Assembly: GCF_034932365.1 (NCBI RefSeq)
Contig: NZ_JAYGHR010000072.1
Location: 41,446 to 105,445, forward strand
Direction: 5' to 3'
DNA length: 64,000 nt
Source: Capilliphycus robustus
Lineage (GTDB): Bacteria > Cyanobacteriota > Cyanobacteriia > Cyanobacteriales > Microcoleaceae
Below, piece after piece: positions 26,628 through 36,407 of the stretch. The notes beneath the pieces are model-generated. The model searched no databases and was not told the DNA's origin. It was given only the letters and a program-made list of their open reading frames with translations. How positions within the stretch are numbered: position 1 is the first letter of the stretch; every line of letters begins with the position of its first letter. A program made the position numbers and the translations under genes.

Positions 26628-29129
26628 TCACTTTCGACCAATTAACCAATAAGTCATCATTTTTCCTTTTCCTTTGATGGGAATTAAACCTCGTTTTTCA
26701 AAAATATATTCGTCTTTGAGTTGTTCATAAAATGCTTCTGTAACTTGAATTTTTCCCGGTTCACCCGAAGATTCCATGCGGTAAGCCATATTAACCGTAT
26801 CTCCCCACAAATCGTAAATAAACTTATGAGTTCCAATTACACCTGCAACAACGCTTCCCAGATGAATCCCGATGCGAATTTGTAACGCTTCACCATAAGC
26901 AAACGGAAAATGATCGATAACCAATTGCATTGAAAGAGCCATATCAGCAATGGCTTCTGCATGATCTTCACGAGGTAGAGGTAAACCCGCCGCCATCATG
27001 TAAGCATCTCCAATGGTTTTGATTTTTTCTAAGTCTAAACCTTCGGCTAATTGATCAAAAGTCGAAAAAATTTCATTCAGGAGTTTAACCAGTTGAATCG
27101 GCGTTAATCGTTCAGAAAGAGCCGTAAAATTGACTAAATCTGCAAATAAAATACTGACTTCATCATATTTTTCAGCAATTAAACCCTGTTTTTCTTCTTT
27201 GAGTCTTTCAACAATTTTTTTAGGGAAAATATTCAACAATAATCGTTCTGACTTTTCCCGTTCCAGTCGCAGGGTTTCTTCGGCGAGTCGGCGTTCAGTA
27301 GTGTCGGTTGCTACGGATAATACTTCAATTAAATGACCATTTTCATCAAAAATCGGTTGATTAATCCAAGTCACCCAAACCCGTTCACCATTCCGGCGAA
27401 TATTTTCATTTTCATGGATCATATACTGTTCAGGATTCTCACAAATATTTTCGATTAAATTTCGCAAATCTCGCCCCGATGTCTCCACTTCAGGAAGCAA
27501 TTTTCCGATTAACGGTTGTCCTAAAATTTCGGCTTCTTGATAGCCAAAAAAGTTTAAGCCATATTCATTAATAAATAAAATCCGTCCAGACTTATCCCAC
27601 TGTACAATCGCCGAACTCACATTATGAACGACATGACGAAGTTTTGCTTCATTGGTTTTCAATGCTTCTTCTATAATTTTACGTTGACTAATGTCTCTAG
27701 AAACCCACATGACTGTATTTTTAGTCAAGGGTGAAATACTCCCGAGAAGCCAAACTAAACGTTGATTAATCGTCATACTATATTCCACTTGAACGGCTTG
27801 TTTTGTTTTCAAAGCCGTTTGAATACATCCGAGTAACCGTTCCGCTTCTTCAAGAGGGAAATAATCCGACAATTTTCGCCCAATAATCCCTTCAGGAGTA
27901 TAAAAAGATTGATGAGTAGGTGCGAGTTTTAACCCCCGCCCAGAATCATCTAAAACAATCACAACTTCTGTCATCGCAGTAAATAAAGCTTTGATTTCTG
28001 CTTCGGCTTTTTTCTGCTGAAGAATCACCCCGAGTTGAGCGGTAGCCGCATAAACTAACTCAACAAATCGCTGATCTTGGGGACGTGACTCCCTCATAAA
28101 GAAAACTAAGACAGCTAAAACGGGATCTGTTGAAATCTCCTCGACTTGAAAACTATTATTTCCCATAATGGGAACTGCAAAATGAGCTTTTAAACCATAA
28201 TTTTTCGCTGGATTTTTAATTAAAATTGGATGACTAACCGATAAAATGTGAATCGGTTCGATTTCCGCTTCGATATTAGCAATCCATTCCGGTTGTTTCG
28301 ACTGCCAAACTCGTCCTGCAATTCCTTCTCCAGGTTTAAATGTAATTCCTTCTAAGTGAGAACGAAACGTTTCAATTGCAGTGATGATTTGAGGATTTTG
28401 TTGAGCATGACAGCAATACCAAATCGGACTACATTCGAGAACGGTTTGATTAGTAGCCGGAATCCAAACTTCGCCATAAATCCAGTTGGTCGTCTCACAA
28501 AATGTCTCTAATGCAAATTCTAAAGCTGTTTCAAAATCGGGTGCAGAACTAATCACCTGGCTTAACGTTAACAGAAGTTGTAATTCTTCTTCGGCTTGTT
28601 GACGTTCGCTAATTTGTTGTTTAAGCTTTTGATTAGCTTGAATGAGTTCTGAGGTTCGTTCAGCGACTTTCTGCTCTAAAGAAGCATTTAACCGTTTTAA
28701 AGCCTGATTTTTAAACGCTAATGTTTTCTCTTGAGAATAACGTCTCAGAGCCTCCCTAACCGTTAAAATTAAGTCCGTTTCATCCCAAGGTTTCGTAATA
28801 TAGCGATACAAATTCGCTTCATTAATTGCTCGAATAACAGGCTGAGTATCCCGGCCTCCAGTTAGCATAATTTTTAAGGCTGTGGGATATTGAGCATGAA
28901 CTTTTACAAGCAGTTCATCTCCCTTCATTCCTGGCATAATTTGATCGACAATCAGTAAGGCAATTTCTAATCCTTCTTCTTCAAGATCTTCTAAAATTTC
29001 CAGAGCCGCTTCTCCACTTTGAGCTTCAATAATTTCATAGTGTTCTCCCAGATATCGCTTCAGTAGCTCTGTGAGACAGAGTAAAATAGACCCTTGATCA
29101 TCAACACATAATATTGCCAGATTACTCAT
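26628..29129 (-). CDS. Response regulator-adenylate cyclase (REC, GAF, PAS, PAS, class III cyclase)
   Basis: 833 residues. The receiver (1-125) has acceptor Asp62 in LLIVDQIMPG. A coiled coil precedes a GAF domain (about 185-380); two PAS domains follow (about 385-500 and 505-625), then a class III nucleotide cyclase (about 645-833). The cyclase retains the metal Asps (VSILFADLVNFTAL and TIGDAYMMAAG), the substrate-selecting Lys in EKIKTIGD and Asp in IYDLWGDTVNMA that indicate ATP rather than GTP, and the catalytic Asn/Arg region (TVNMAYRMES). It is therefore expected to make cAMP in response to phosphorylation and ligand input. It is the last gene of a three-gene minus-strand operon, 3 bp after the lone REC gene; its own receiver is a near-paralogue of that protein. 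Confidence 0.93.
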   Translation of the reverse strand: MSNLAILCVDDQGSILLCLTELLKRYLGEHYEIIEAQSGEAALEILEDLEEEGLEIALLIVDQIMPGMKGDELLVKVHAQYPTALKIMLTGGRDTQPVIRAINEANLYRYITKPWDETDLILTVREALRRYSQEKTLAFKNQALKRLNASLEQKVAERTSELIQANQKLKQQISERQQAEEELQLLLTLSQVISSAPDFETALEFALETFCETTNWIYGEVWIPATNQTVLECSPIWYCCHAQQNPQIITAIETFRSHLEGITFKPGEGIAGRVWQSKQPEWIANIEAEIEPIHILSVSHPILIKNPAKNYGLKAHFAVPIMGNNSFQVEEISTDPVLAVLVFFMRESRPQDQRFVELVYAATAQLGVILQQKKAEAEIKALFTAMTEVVIVLDDSGRGLKLAPTHQSFYTPEGIIGRKLSDYFPLEEAERLLGCIQTALKTKQAVQVEYSMTINQRLVWLLGSISPLTKNTVMWVSRDISQRKIIEEALKTNEAKLRHVVHNVSSAIVQWDKSGRILFINEYGLNFFGYQEAEILGQPLIGKLLPEVETSGRDLRNLIENICENPEQYMIHENENIRRNGERVWVTWINQPIFDENGHLIEVLSVATDTTERRLAEETLRLEREKSERLLLNIFPKKIVERLKEEKQGLIAEKYDEVSILFADLVNFTALSERLTPIQLVKLLNEIFSTFDQLAEGLDLEKIKTIGDAYMMAAGLPLPREDHAEAIADMALSMQLVIDHFPFAYGEALQIRIGIHLGSVVAGVIGTHKFIYDLWGDTVNMAYRMESSGEPGKIQVTEAFYEQLKDEYIFEKRGLIPIKGKGKMMTYWLIGRK

Positions 29130-29132
29130 AGA

Positions 29133-29522
29133 TTAGTATAAAGCTGAGGAAATAATATTAACCAAATCCTCTTCATTCCAAGGTTTATATAAACAACGGT
29201 ACAAATTCGCATTATCTTGAGCGCGTCTCACCGCTATATTATCCGCTTGACCTGTTAACATCACCGTCACAATTTTTGGATATTTTTCATGGACTTTAAT
29301 TAAAAACTCATCTCCTTTCATTTCAGGCATTAACCAATCTGAAATAATCATTAAAATTTCAATGTCTTCCTCCTTAAGTTCTTCAATAATTTCCCAGGCT
29401 TCTTCTACACTTTCAGCAACTTCATACAAATATCGACTTCCAAATCGTCTTTTCAGTTGCTCTTTGAGGCTTTCTAAAATTATCACCTCATCATCAACGC
29501 ATACAATTGCTTTCTCTGACAT
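29133..29522 (-). CDS. Single-domain response regulator
   Basis: 129-residue receiver with no output domain, starting MSEKAIVCVDDEVIILESL. The acidic pair is at Asp10-Asp11, the acceptor Asp62 lies in IISDWLMPEMKGDEF, Thr in VMLTGQAD and Lys in YKPWNEEDL. It closely resembles the receiver of the following cyclase (both have MPxMKGDE, YPK/YPT, ANLYR and KPW), suggesting tandem duplication. It may be a phosphate shuttle between the upstream kinase and the cyclase, or a competing sink; this is inference. 77 bp downstream of the kinase gene and 3 bp upstream of the cyclase gene. Confidence 0.92.
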   Translation of the reverse strand: MSEKAIVCVDDEVIILESLKEQLKRRFGSRYLYEVAESVEEAWEIIEELKEEDIEILMIISDWLMPEMKGDEFLIKVHEKYPKIVTVMLTGQADNIAVRRAQDNANLYRCLYKPWNEEDLVNIISSALY

Positions 29523-29599
29523 AATAACAACCTGTTGTTTTGATCAATGTTTAGAACGATTACGACAAAGAATTTTTTTGATTTCTCCTCCCCGGGTAA

Positions 29600-31054
29600 C
29601 TAGGACGCCCTTGGGGGTTGAGTATTGTCTATTGGCAACCAGACCTCAAATGTTGTCTGTCCGGGTTGACTTTCAAACTCAATTTTACCCTGATGCTTTT
29701 CAATAATTTTACGCGCAATATCCAATCCCAAACCACTTCCTTCTCCTACAGGCTTTGTGGTGAAGAAGGGTTCAAAAATTCTCGGTTGAACTTGAGGAGA
29801 AATCCCTTGGCCTGAGTCTGTTATTGCAACAATCACACCCCCTTTCTGTTCAGAAACTCTAATTTGTAAGCAGCCTTTACCCTGCATTGCATGAATCCCA
29901 TTGTGAATCAAATTAGTCCAAACCTGGTTTAATTCATCAGGATAACACCAGATGGCAGGTATAGGCTGATAGTCTCGAATCAGTTCAATTCCTGAAGATA
30001 ATTGATTTCGATACAGTTCTAAAACCGTTTCTAAACCCTCAGTGATTTGAACCAACTGTTTTTGACCACTATTATCATAACGAGCATAGCTTTTTAGTGC
30101 AAATACAATTTTTGTAGTCCGTTCAACAGCCATCACAATATTTTGACTATTGATTTTGAGGCAAATTAAATTATACACTTGTTGTAATATCCAGTCCGCT
30201 TCATAATTTTTGAATAGCGGAAAAAAAGATTCAATATTTTCATAAATTTCTAGATCAATTAAAGTATCTGCAATTCGCCGAGCTTGTGAGATTCCCTGTT
30301 CTTCAAGTGTCCGAGTGAGATCTCGCTTAAATTGACGCTTTTCTTTACTATTTAATTTCCATTTTTCGGCTTTCAGCGAACAATCCAGTAAAGCAAAGAA
30401 TTGTTTTTGCTGTTCTGATGACATTTCGTAAATGAGTTGAGGCAGTTTTTCTAAAAACTCTTTTAAAGCGGTTTGAGAATTATTACTAGAAGCTAAAATT
30501 GCCCCTAAAGGCGTATTTATTTCATGGGCAATACTGGCAAGCAATTGTCCTAAAGCTGCCATTTTTTCGGATTGAATTAGGTGATTTTGCGTCGCTTGAA
30601 TTTGCGATAGAGCTTGAGACAATTCTAGATTTTTGTCTTGAAGATTTTGCCGTAAGAAACGATTTTCTAATTGCACCTGAACCCGAGCTAAAACTTCTTC
30701 AAATTGAAAGGGCTTCGTAATATAGTCTACTCCCCCCACTTGAAAGGCTTTAACTCGATCCACTAATTCATCTATGGCACTGATGAAAATTACGGGGATT
30801 TCCTGAGTTTCCGAATTTGATTTGAGGAGTTGACAGACTTCATAACCACTCATTTCGGGCATCATAATATCCAGTAAAATCAGATCGGGCGGTAACTTTT
30901 TTATTCCTTGAAGCGCAATATTTACGCTAGTAGCCGCTCGAACTTGATAACCCACACTGCTTAATAAGTTAACGAGTAATTGTAAGTTTTCTGGCGTATC
31001 ATCAATCACTAGGATTTCAGCGTTCACTGTTCGGTTTTCTGATGTGATATTCAT
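29600..31054 (-). CDS. Receiver-histidine kinase (REC-HisKA-HATPase)
   Basis: 484 residues with an N-terminal receiver (acceptor Asp62, LILLDIMMPEMSG; Lys in YITKPF), a coiled coil, and a HisKA of the SIAHEINTPLGAI type (phosphoacceptor about His177) followed by a HATPase domain with QVWTNLIHNGIHAM, DSGQGISPQVQPRIFEPFFTT and GSGLGLDIARKI. No membrane segment, so it is a soluble kinase whose activity is itself controlled by phosphorylation. It is the first gene of the minus-strand operon that continues with the lone REC and the adenylate cyclase, so its most likely targets are those receivers. About 100 residues between the H-box and the ATPase form an inserted helical region. Confidence 0.92.
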   Translation of the reverse strand: MNITSENRTVNAEILVIDDTPENLQLLVNLLSSVGYQVRAATSVNIALQGIKKLPPDLILLDIMMPEMSGYEVCQLLKSNSETQEIPVIFISAIDELVDRVKAFQVGGVDYITKPFQFEEVLARVQVQLENRFLRQNLQDKNLELSQALSQIQATQNHLIQSEKMAALGQLLASIAHEINTPLGAILASSNNSQTALKEFLEKLPQLIYEMSSEQQKQFFALLDCSLKAEKWKLNSKEKRQFKRDLTRTLEEQGISQARRIADTLIDLEIYENIESFFPLFKNYEADWILQQVYNLICLKINSQNIVMAVERTTKIVFALKSYARYDNSGQKQLVQITEGLETVLELYRNQLSSGIELIRDYQPIPAIWCYPDELNQVWTNLIHNGIHAMQGKGCLQIRVSEQKGGVIVAITDSGQGISPQVQPRIFEPFFTTKPVGEGSGLGLDIARKIIEKHQGKIEFESQPGQTTFEVWLPIDNTQPPRAS

Positions 31055-31089
31055 ATTTGACAGAAAACAAAGATTTGATTAAAAAAATT

Positions 31090-31095
31090 ATTATA
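31090..31095 (-). promoter_or_regulatory. Candidate -10 element (TATAAT) of the kinase-cyclase operon
   Basis: On the minus strand a consensus TATAAT is read 36 bases upstream of the ATG of the REC-kinase gene, in AT-rich DNA. No clear -35 hexamer is present (TTATTA at the right distance), so an activator may be needed. Confidence 0.35.
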
Positions 31096-31282
31096 CTGCA
31101 AAACTCTATCTATAATAAAATAATTGACTAATTTTTCCCGTTCAAAGTCTATAGAGACAGCCGACTTCAACCCGAACGAGGGAAGTTCAAAATTAATTAA
31201 AAATCAAGAATTGAGGCGGTGACAGTCTCCGGCTTATACAGAACTGTTTGAAAAACCTCTCTCTGTCTAGGGACTCTCTGTC

Positions 31283-31388
31283 GATACAAAAATTGATGAA
31301 GTATTGTTGCTGATCTTTCGAGCAAGATTTATTCACCCATTCACTGACTTTCTATTGATACAAAAATTGATGAAGTATTGTTGCTGAT
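31283..31388. repeat. Perfect 32-bp direct repeat (two copies, 74 bp apart)
   Basis: Copies at 31283-31314 and 31357-31388, both GATACAAAAATTGATGAAGT and then ATTGTTGCTGAT, are identical over 32 bp. They stand about 460 bp before cnfR. No inverted symmetry within the unit. It could be a binding site pair or a duplication scar. Confidence 0.85.
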
Positions 31389-31844
31389 TATTTTCCGAAA
31401 AAAGGTTTATAACGAACCAAATTTTTTAATAAAATGTTCATTATGAGCAAATGATGAAAACCGTTCTTAAGAGAATGTTAAATAGGTTAGGGTTAATCAA
31501 TGAGTTAATTCTCTATATGTAGCAATGAAAACGACTCAAATATTGCCCTAACTGGAGTATCCACAAGTTGCAATACTAACTCTAACTACTTATTCTAATC
31601 TAGATTCTAAATTCTTGTCCAAGCTGCTCCCCAGAGAGTATATGCAAGATTGGGATGCTCATTATGCGAGATCGGAATGTGTTTTTTCTAGCCTAAAACT
31701 TGGACTAACTCTTAAGAAAGAACTCACGAATATTTGAAGGGTTAACCCCCATTCAATCGGATTATTAAGTTCATCCAAAAGCAGCTCTTTCAAGATCAAG
31801 TTCAGCACAAAGGTTAGTCAATTCAATCCGGCTCCCAAGCTTAG

Positions 31845-33479
31845 ATGGTTGTTTTATTGTCTTCTTATCCCTCTAAACAGATGTCTTATTCAATTCCTGA
31901 AAATTGCTCTGGATGTGGAAGCTGTCAAACGGACTGTCCGACAGACGCCATAAAACAAGTCGAAGGGCAACTGTGGATCGATCCCACACTCTGTAACCAC
32001 TGCGAAGGTTTTTATCCAGAACCGCTCTGTGTGGTTCAATGTCCGATTAGTTGTCCGGTTCCCTTGCAACCGAAAAAAGGGCGCTATAAAGCTACCGTTC
32101 GGATGCCAACCAGTCCCGATATTTTTCTCAATGGAAAGAATAATCCCTTCGCTTCCTCAATGGTGGTCTGGGAAGCCTGCAACTTACTCACCAGCGCCAG
32201 CCAAGTTCCTTGGCAACTCAACGCTCAGGGTCAACCCTACTACGAACGAACCGTTAAACAAGGTGGAGGGGCAATAGTCTTCCGACTTACCGATGACATC
32301 GAATCTGATAGCCCCAAGGTACTCGAACAAGAAGCCGCATTAGCCGCCATTGAAGGAATCGATATTCGAGCCGCTTGTTTGCATCTGATTTATGCCGCCT
32401 ATGCCACCACCGTAGATCGACCTTGGGAACAGGAATTTGTGATCAGCGATCGCCAAATCGAACAATATCTCGGACTCGACAAACGCAAAGATCTCAGTAA
32501 AGCCACCAAACTAACCCTGATCAAAGCCCTCGCCCAACAACCCTGTCAAATCCTGACCTCGATTGATTGGCCGCAACAGGGCAAAGTCAGAGGCTTCTCA
32601 GTCCCCGAAGATCGTCTCTGGCATTTACTCAACATCAAACATCACTTTCAAAAAGATACCGAAGGCAACAAATATCTCACAGGTTTAACCTTCACCGTCA
32701 AAGCCGGGGCTTGGGCGCAATATTTCCTCAACAAAAACGACTACCGTAAACGTACTGCTTTTTATCAATACGGTACACTGCCGAAGTTCTTACTCAGTAG
32801 TGTGATGAGTATCTGGCAACAACACATCGGCGCCGCCCGAATGATGCTGTGGCTATTATTCAAAGCCAAAATGGGAAGAAAACAGTGCATCACCATTCCC
32901 ACCTTAATGCGAGTCGCCTACGGTGAGGAAAAAATGTCTCAAGCCAGCCTCCACAGTGAAAACCGCAAACGCCTAATTCGCTGCTTTGAAAGTGATCTCG
33001 AAGTCCTCAATCACTATGGCTTGAAACCCTTGTTTGACGCGACAACTTACGTCCCAGAAATCCAACCCCTTTGGGCTAAACTCGCCGAATTACCCGATGA
33101 TGCAGAAGAAGCCCTCGATTTTTGGATCAATGATGGTAGCCAAGATCAACGCCTGACTGATTCGAGTCCCCGAGGAAAATGGAATCGCTTGATGAAAGCC
33201 CGCATTTCTTGGTTTAATCTCCCGCCCGAGTGGGAACAGCAACTCGCCAAACTCGACAAGAAAAAGACAAACCGCATCGCCCGCAAAACCCCAACGTCTA
33301 CCCCAATGGGTTTATCCGCCAATCAAATCGCTAACGCCCGAAAACGCCAAGGAATTAGTCAAAGGCTGTTAGCAGAAATGGCGGGAAAGAGTCAAAGCTG
33401 GATACGGGATTTAGAAAAAGGTCGTTTTTCAGCTAAACCCAAAGACGAAGCAATGTTGCGGAAAGTCTTAGGCATTTGA
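31845..33479 (+). CDS. cnfR: CnfR/PatB-type regulator: N-terminal ferredoxin domain, C-terminal HTH
   Basis: A 544-residue fusion. Residues 21-31 give CxxCxxCxxxCP (CSGCGSCQTDCP) and 50-66 give CNHC then CVVQCP, two [4Fe-4S] sites as in bacterial ferredoxins. The middle region (PTSPDIFLNGKNNPFASSMVVWEACN) is characteristic of the CnfR (PatB) family, and the C-terminus (about 490-544) is an XRE-type helix-turn-helix (SANQIANARKRQGISQRLLAEMAG). In Leptolyngbya and Anabaena this protein senses low oxygen through its clusters and activates nif genes. That role is assumed from family; no nif gene is in the window. The family start may be the ATG at 31881 (MSYSIPENCSG), 12 codons in; neither has a strong ribosome site. 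HTH C-terminus intact. Confidence 0.88.
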   Translation: MVVLLSSYPSKQMSYSIPENCSGCGSCQTDCPTDAIKQVEGQLWIDPTLCNHCEGFYPEPLCVVQCPISCPVPLQPKKGRYKATVRMPTSPDIFLNGKNNPFASSMVVWEACNLLTSASQVPWQLNAQGQPYYERTVKQGGGAIVFRLTDDIESDSPKVLEQEAALAAIEGIDIRAACLHLIYAAYATTVDRPWEQEFVISDRQIEQYLGLDKRKDLSKATKLTLIKALAQQPCQILTSIDWPQQGKVRGFSVPEDRLWHLLNIKHHFQKDTEGNKYLTGLTFTVKAGAWAQYFLNKNDYRKRTAFYQYGTLPKFLLSSVMSIWQQHIGAARMMLWLLFKAKMGRKQCITIPTLMRVAYGEEKMSQASLHSENRKRLIRCFESDLEVLNHYGLKPLFDATTYVPEIQPLWAKLAELPDDAEEALDFWINDGSQDQRLTDSSPRGKWNRLMKARISWFNLPPEWEQQLAKLDKKKTNRIARKTPTSTPMGLSANQIANARKRQGISQRLLAEMAGKSQSWIRDLEKGRFSAKPKDEAMLRKVLGI

Positions 33480-33603
33480 AGGATCACGATCTAGATTGAT
33501 TTTCAGGGTGAGGAGTGAATGGCGATAGGCTATATGCGAGGAAATACGGTTGATAGGTTCGTTTCAAATCCGTAAAACCAGGAAATGCGATCGCCACAAT
33601 TAA

Positions 33604-34209
33604 TCAGCTTACTGCGGCATTTGCCCAGTGAATATAAGGCAGTTGACTCGCCGTTGTTTGAATTTGCTTCACATTTGCCAACAATTGACCACAACTATCC
33701 CAGGTTCCACTCAGGAACATTTGTTGCGCTCCGGCGTTCATGTTCACCTCAAGGGTTAAATCCCCACATTGTACCCGTTGTTCTTCTAAATTCACACTCA
33801 TCGGTTGTTGTGGATCAGTTTGTAGGGCTTGTTGTAATTGTTGAACCTGTTCCGGTGTTGCTATCACACAAGGCACCCCAATCGCCACACAATTTCCGAA
33901 AAAAATCTCAGCAAAACTTTCCCCAATTATTGCTTGAATTCCCCATTTTGCCAAAGCTTGGGGGGCGTGTTCCCGTGATGAACCACAGCCAAAATTACCA
34001 TTAACAACTAAAATATTCGCCCCTTGATATTGGGGTAAATCAAACGGGTGATTTCCTTGAGTTTGTTGGCGATCATCAGCAAAAACCTGTTCCCCCAACC
34101 CATCAAACGTTACACAGCGTAAAAACCGCGCCGGAATAATTCGATCCGTATCAATATCACTCCCAACTAAAGGAATACCCCGTCCTGAAATACTTTGAAT
34201 TTGACTCAT
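33604..34209 (-). CDS. leuD: 3-Isopropylmalate dehydratase small subunit
   Basis: Swivel-domain subunit that, with LeuC, isomerises 2-isopropylmalate to 3-isopropylmalate in leucine biosynthesis. The 201 residues carry SDIDTDRIIPARFL and NFGCGSSREHAPQALAKWG, the latter holding the catalytic/substrate residues of the small subunit. A good GAAAGGA site precedes the ATG at 34209. It lies 27 bp downstream of leuC on the same strand, clearly an operon. The C-terminal part is a little longer than in enterobacterial LeuD. Confidence 0.96.
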   Translation of the reverse strand: MSQIQSISGRGIPLVGSDIDTDRIIPARFLRCVTFDGLGEQVFADDRQQTQGNHPFDLPQYQGANILVVNGNFGCGSSREHAPQALAKWGIQAIIGESFAEIFFGNCVAIGVPCVIATPEQVQQLQQALQTDPQQPMSVNLEEQRVQCGDLTLEVNMNAGAQQMFLSGTWDSCGQLLANVKQIQTTASQLPYIHWANAAVS

Positions 34210-34236
34210 TTTTTCCTTTCAAAAATCAACCTGTTT

Positions 34237-35640
34237 TTACAACAACTCGCGGATATCTGTTACTTCGCCCTTGACTGCTGCGGCTACCACCATCGCCGGA
34301 CTCATCAACAACGTCCGCCCCGTAGATGAACCTTGACGCCCTTTAAAATTACGATTAGACGAAGACGCACTCATTTGATTTCCTTGCAGCTTATCGGGGT
34401 TCATCGCCAAACACATCGAACATCCCGCCTCACGCCATTCAAAACCCGCTTCTTGAAAAATTTGATCCAGTCCTTCGGCTTCGGCTTGTTTTTTAATCCG
34501 TTCAGAAGCCGGAACCACAAAGGCTTTCACCCCATTTGCCACATGACGTCCTTGGGCAAATTTCGCCGCTTCTCGCAAATCACTTAACCGTCCGTTGGTA
34601 CAACTGCCAATAAAACAAACATCAACTTTTGTGCCTTTTATCGGGGTACCGGGGGAAAACTCCATATAACGATACGCTTCCTGGGCAACATCGCGATCGC
34701 TTTCTGCAAAACTGTCTAAACTGGGGATAGTCTCATCGACTGCTATTCCCTGACCGGGTGTAATTCCCCAGGTTACTGTCGGGGAAATCTCCGCCGCATC
34801 AAACGTCACCACATCATCATAAACCGCATCCGCATCACTGTGGAGACTCTGCCACCAACTCACGGCTTTATCCCAATTTTCCCCAATGGGTGCAAAATCT
34901 CGCCCTTGAAGATAGTCAAACGTCACCTGATCTGGGTTAACATAACCGCAACGGGCGCCGCCTTCAATGGACATATTGCAGATGGTCATCCGTTCTTCCA
35001 TCGACATCGCCGCTAGGGTACTCCCCGCAAATTCATAGGCGTAGCCCACACCGCCATTAACACCCAGTTTACGGATAATATGCAGAATCACATCTTTAGC
35101 ATAAACACCCGGGTTTAACTCGCCATTGACTTCGATCCGACGAACTTTTAACTTAGACAGGGCTAAAGTTTGAGACGCCAACACATCCCGCACTTGGGAG
35201 GTACCTATGCCAAACGCAATTGCCCCAAACGCGCCATGAGTCGAGGTGTGTGAGTCCCCACAAGCGATCGTCATTCCCGGCTGTGTGAGGCCTTGTTCTG
35301 GGGCGATCGCATGAACAATTCCTTGATCACCCGAACCAATATTATAAAAGCGGATGCCGTAGTCTTTGCAGCTTTTTTCTAGGGCTTGCATCATCTCTTC
35401 GGCCAAGACATCCACAAAGGGACGGGCTTGGTTTTCAGTCGGAACGATATGATCGACAGTGGCGACGGTGCGATCGGGATAAAGCACCTGTAAATTTCGT
35501 TCACGCAGCATGGCGAAAGCTTGAGGACTGGTAACTTCGTGGATCAGGTGCAAACCGATGAAGAGTTGAGTTTGACCTGAGGGTAAAGTTCCAACCCTGT
35601 GCAAGTCCCAAACCTTATCAAATAGTGTTCCGTTGCTCAT
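34237..35640 (-). CDS. leuC: 3-Isopropylmalate dehydratase large subunit
   Basis: Aconitase-superfamily subunit with the [4Fe-4S] cluster. 467 residues, the usual length. The cluster cysteines are in CFIGSCTNGR and CSMCLAMNPD; the substrate loop CGDSHTSTHGAFGA is present. Start ATG at 35640 gives MSNGTLFDKVWDLHRV, the family N-terminus. Co-transcribed with leuD. A hairpin terminator lies 76 bp upstream of the start and would insulate it from the WD40 remnant. No attenuator peptide or leader was seen. Confidence 0.97.
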   Translation of the reverse strand: MSNGTLFDKVWDLHRVGTLPSGQTQLFIGLHLIHEVTSPQAFAMLRERNLQVLYPDRTVATVDHIVPTENQARPFVDVLAEEMMQALEKSCKDYGIRFYNIGSGDQGIVHAIAPEQGLTQPGMTIACGDSHTSTHGAFGAIAFGIGTSQVRDVLASQTLALSKLKVRRIEVNGELNPGVYAKDVILHIIRKLGVNGGVGYAYEFAGSTLAAMSMEERMTICNMSIEGGARCGYVNPDQVTFDYLQGRDFAPIGENWDKAVSWWQSLHSDADAVYDDVVTFDAAEISPTVTWGITPGQGIAVDETIPSLDSFAESDRDVAQEAYRYMEFSPGTPIKGTKVDVCFIGSCTNGRLSDLREAAKFAQGRHVANGVKAFVVPASERIKKQAEAEGLDQIFQEAGFEWREAGCSMCLAMNPDKLQGNQMSASSSNRNFKGRQGSSTGRTLLMSPAMVVAAAVKGEVTDIRELL

Positions 35641-35715
35641 AATCAGATCAGCCTGTATTGCGGGTATTTCACCCTTTCTATCTTTGATTTATTGTACCTG
35701 ATCAGCGTGGGGATT

Positions 35716-35748
35716 AAAAACCGGGTTTCTCAGAGAAACCCGGTTTTT
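35716..35748. terminator. Hairpin terminator, copy 3 (variant) of the ACCCGGTTTCT family
   Basis: Near-perfect hairpin AAAAACCGGGTTTCT and AGAAACCCGGTTTTT around three bases, flanked by T-tracts. It has CCGGG where the other copies have CCCGG. Positioned after the WD40 remnant stop and before leuC. Confidence 0.65.
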
Positions 35749-35795
35749 GGGGTGTACTGGCGATCAACTAAATCCTTATTTCTCTTATCTTTATT

Positions 35796-36407
35796 TTAAG
35801 AACCAGAAGTTTTAATACCGTCACAGACACGTCGATCTTCCTGACTCAGATCAACATTAGAATTATTGAAATAATCTTGCAACCAATCGCAACTATGCTT
35901 CAATAAATTATCGACTTCTAATCCTTCCAAGTTCCACAAAATTATCGTCTTATCATCGCCACCCGATGCCAAAGTCTTGTTATCCGGGCTAAAACTGAGA
36001 CTACGCACCGCCCCAAGATGCCCCGGTAGAGTCGCCCGCCAAGTGCCATCAGGTTTCCAGAATTTGACCATTTTATCATCACTCCCCGAAGCGATCGTTG
36101 AACCATTTGGGCTAAAACGAATACTATTAACGGCGAGATTATGTCCCGTCCAAGAGTGAATTAAAGTGCCATCCGGTTTCCAAACTTTTATCACGCCATT
36201 GGCGCTCGCCGAAGTTAAAGTTTGACCATCGGGGTTAAAATCAACGTTATAAACTGAAGTGCTATGTTCAGAAAAATTATTAAGCAAAGTTCCATCAATT
36301 TTCCAGAGTTTAACCGTACCATGCGTGAATTTCTGCGGAATTGACGTAGCAATACTCACAGTGGGTTCACAGGTCTGTGTAGGCTTGGTTCTTATCTCAA
36401 ATCTCAA
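35796..36407 (-). pseudogene. Truncated WD40-repeat protein (C-terminal remnant)
   Basis: Four WD40 blades remain (KLWKIDG..., VKVWKPDG..., VKFWKPDG..., IILWNLEG), followed by the C-tail DNLLKHSCDWLQDYFNNSN, which is the usual end of large cyanobacterial WD40 proteins. The N-terminus lacks the front part of the propeller: the opening residues before HGTVKLW do not fit a blade, and the frame has only a TTG near 36407. A full propeller needs about seven blades, so this is the end of a longer gene whose 5' part has been lost. It might still be translated, but I treat it as a remnant. A hairpin terminator follows. Confidence 0.7.

Larger units (their letters stand above)
31055..31844. other. Long intergenic region upstream of cnfR
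   Basis: No coding sequence is supported in this 790-bp spacer between the divergent kinase operon and cnfR. Besides the -10 element at its left end it carries the 32-bp direct repeat at 31283 and 31357 and AT-rich sequence near 31560-31720. Such length suits a regulated promoter for cnfR, but no binding site is identified. Confidence 0.5.
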
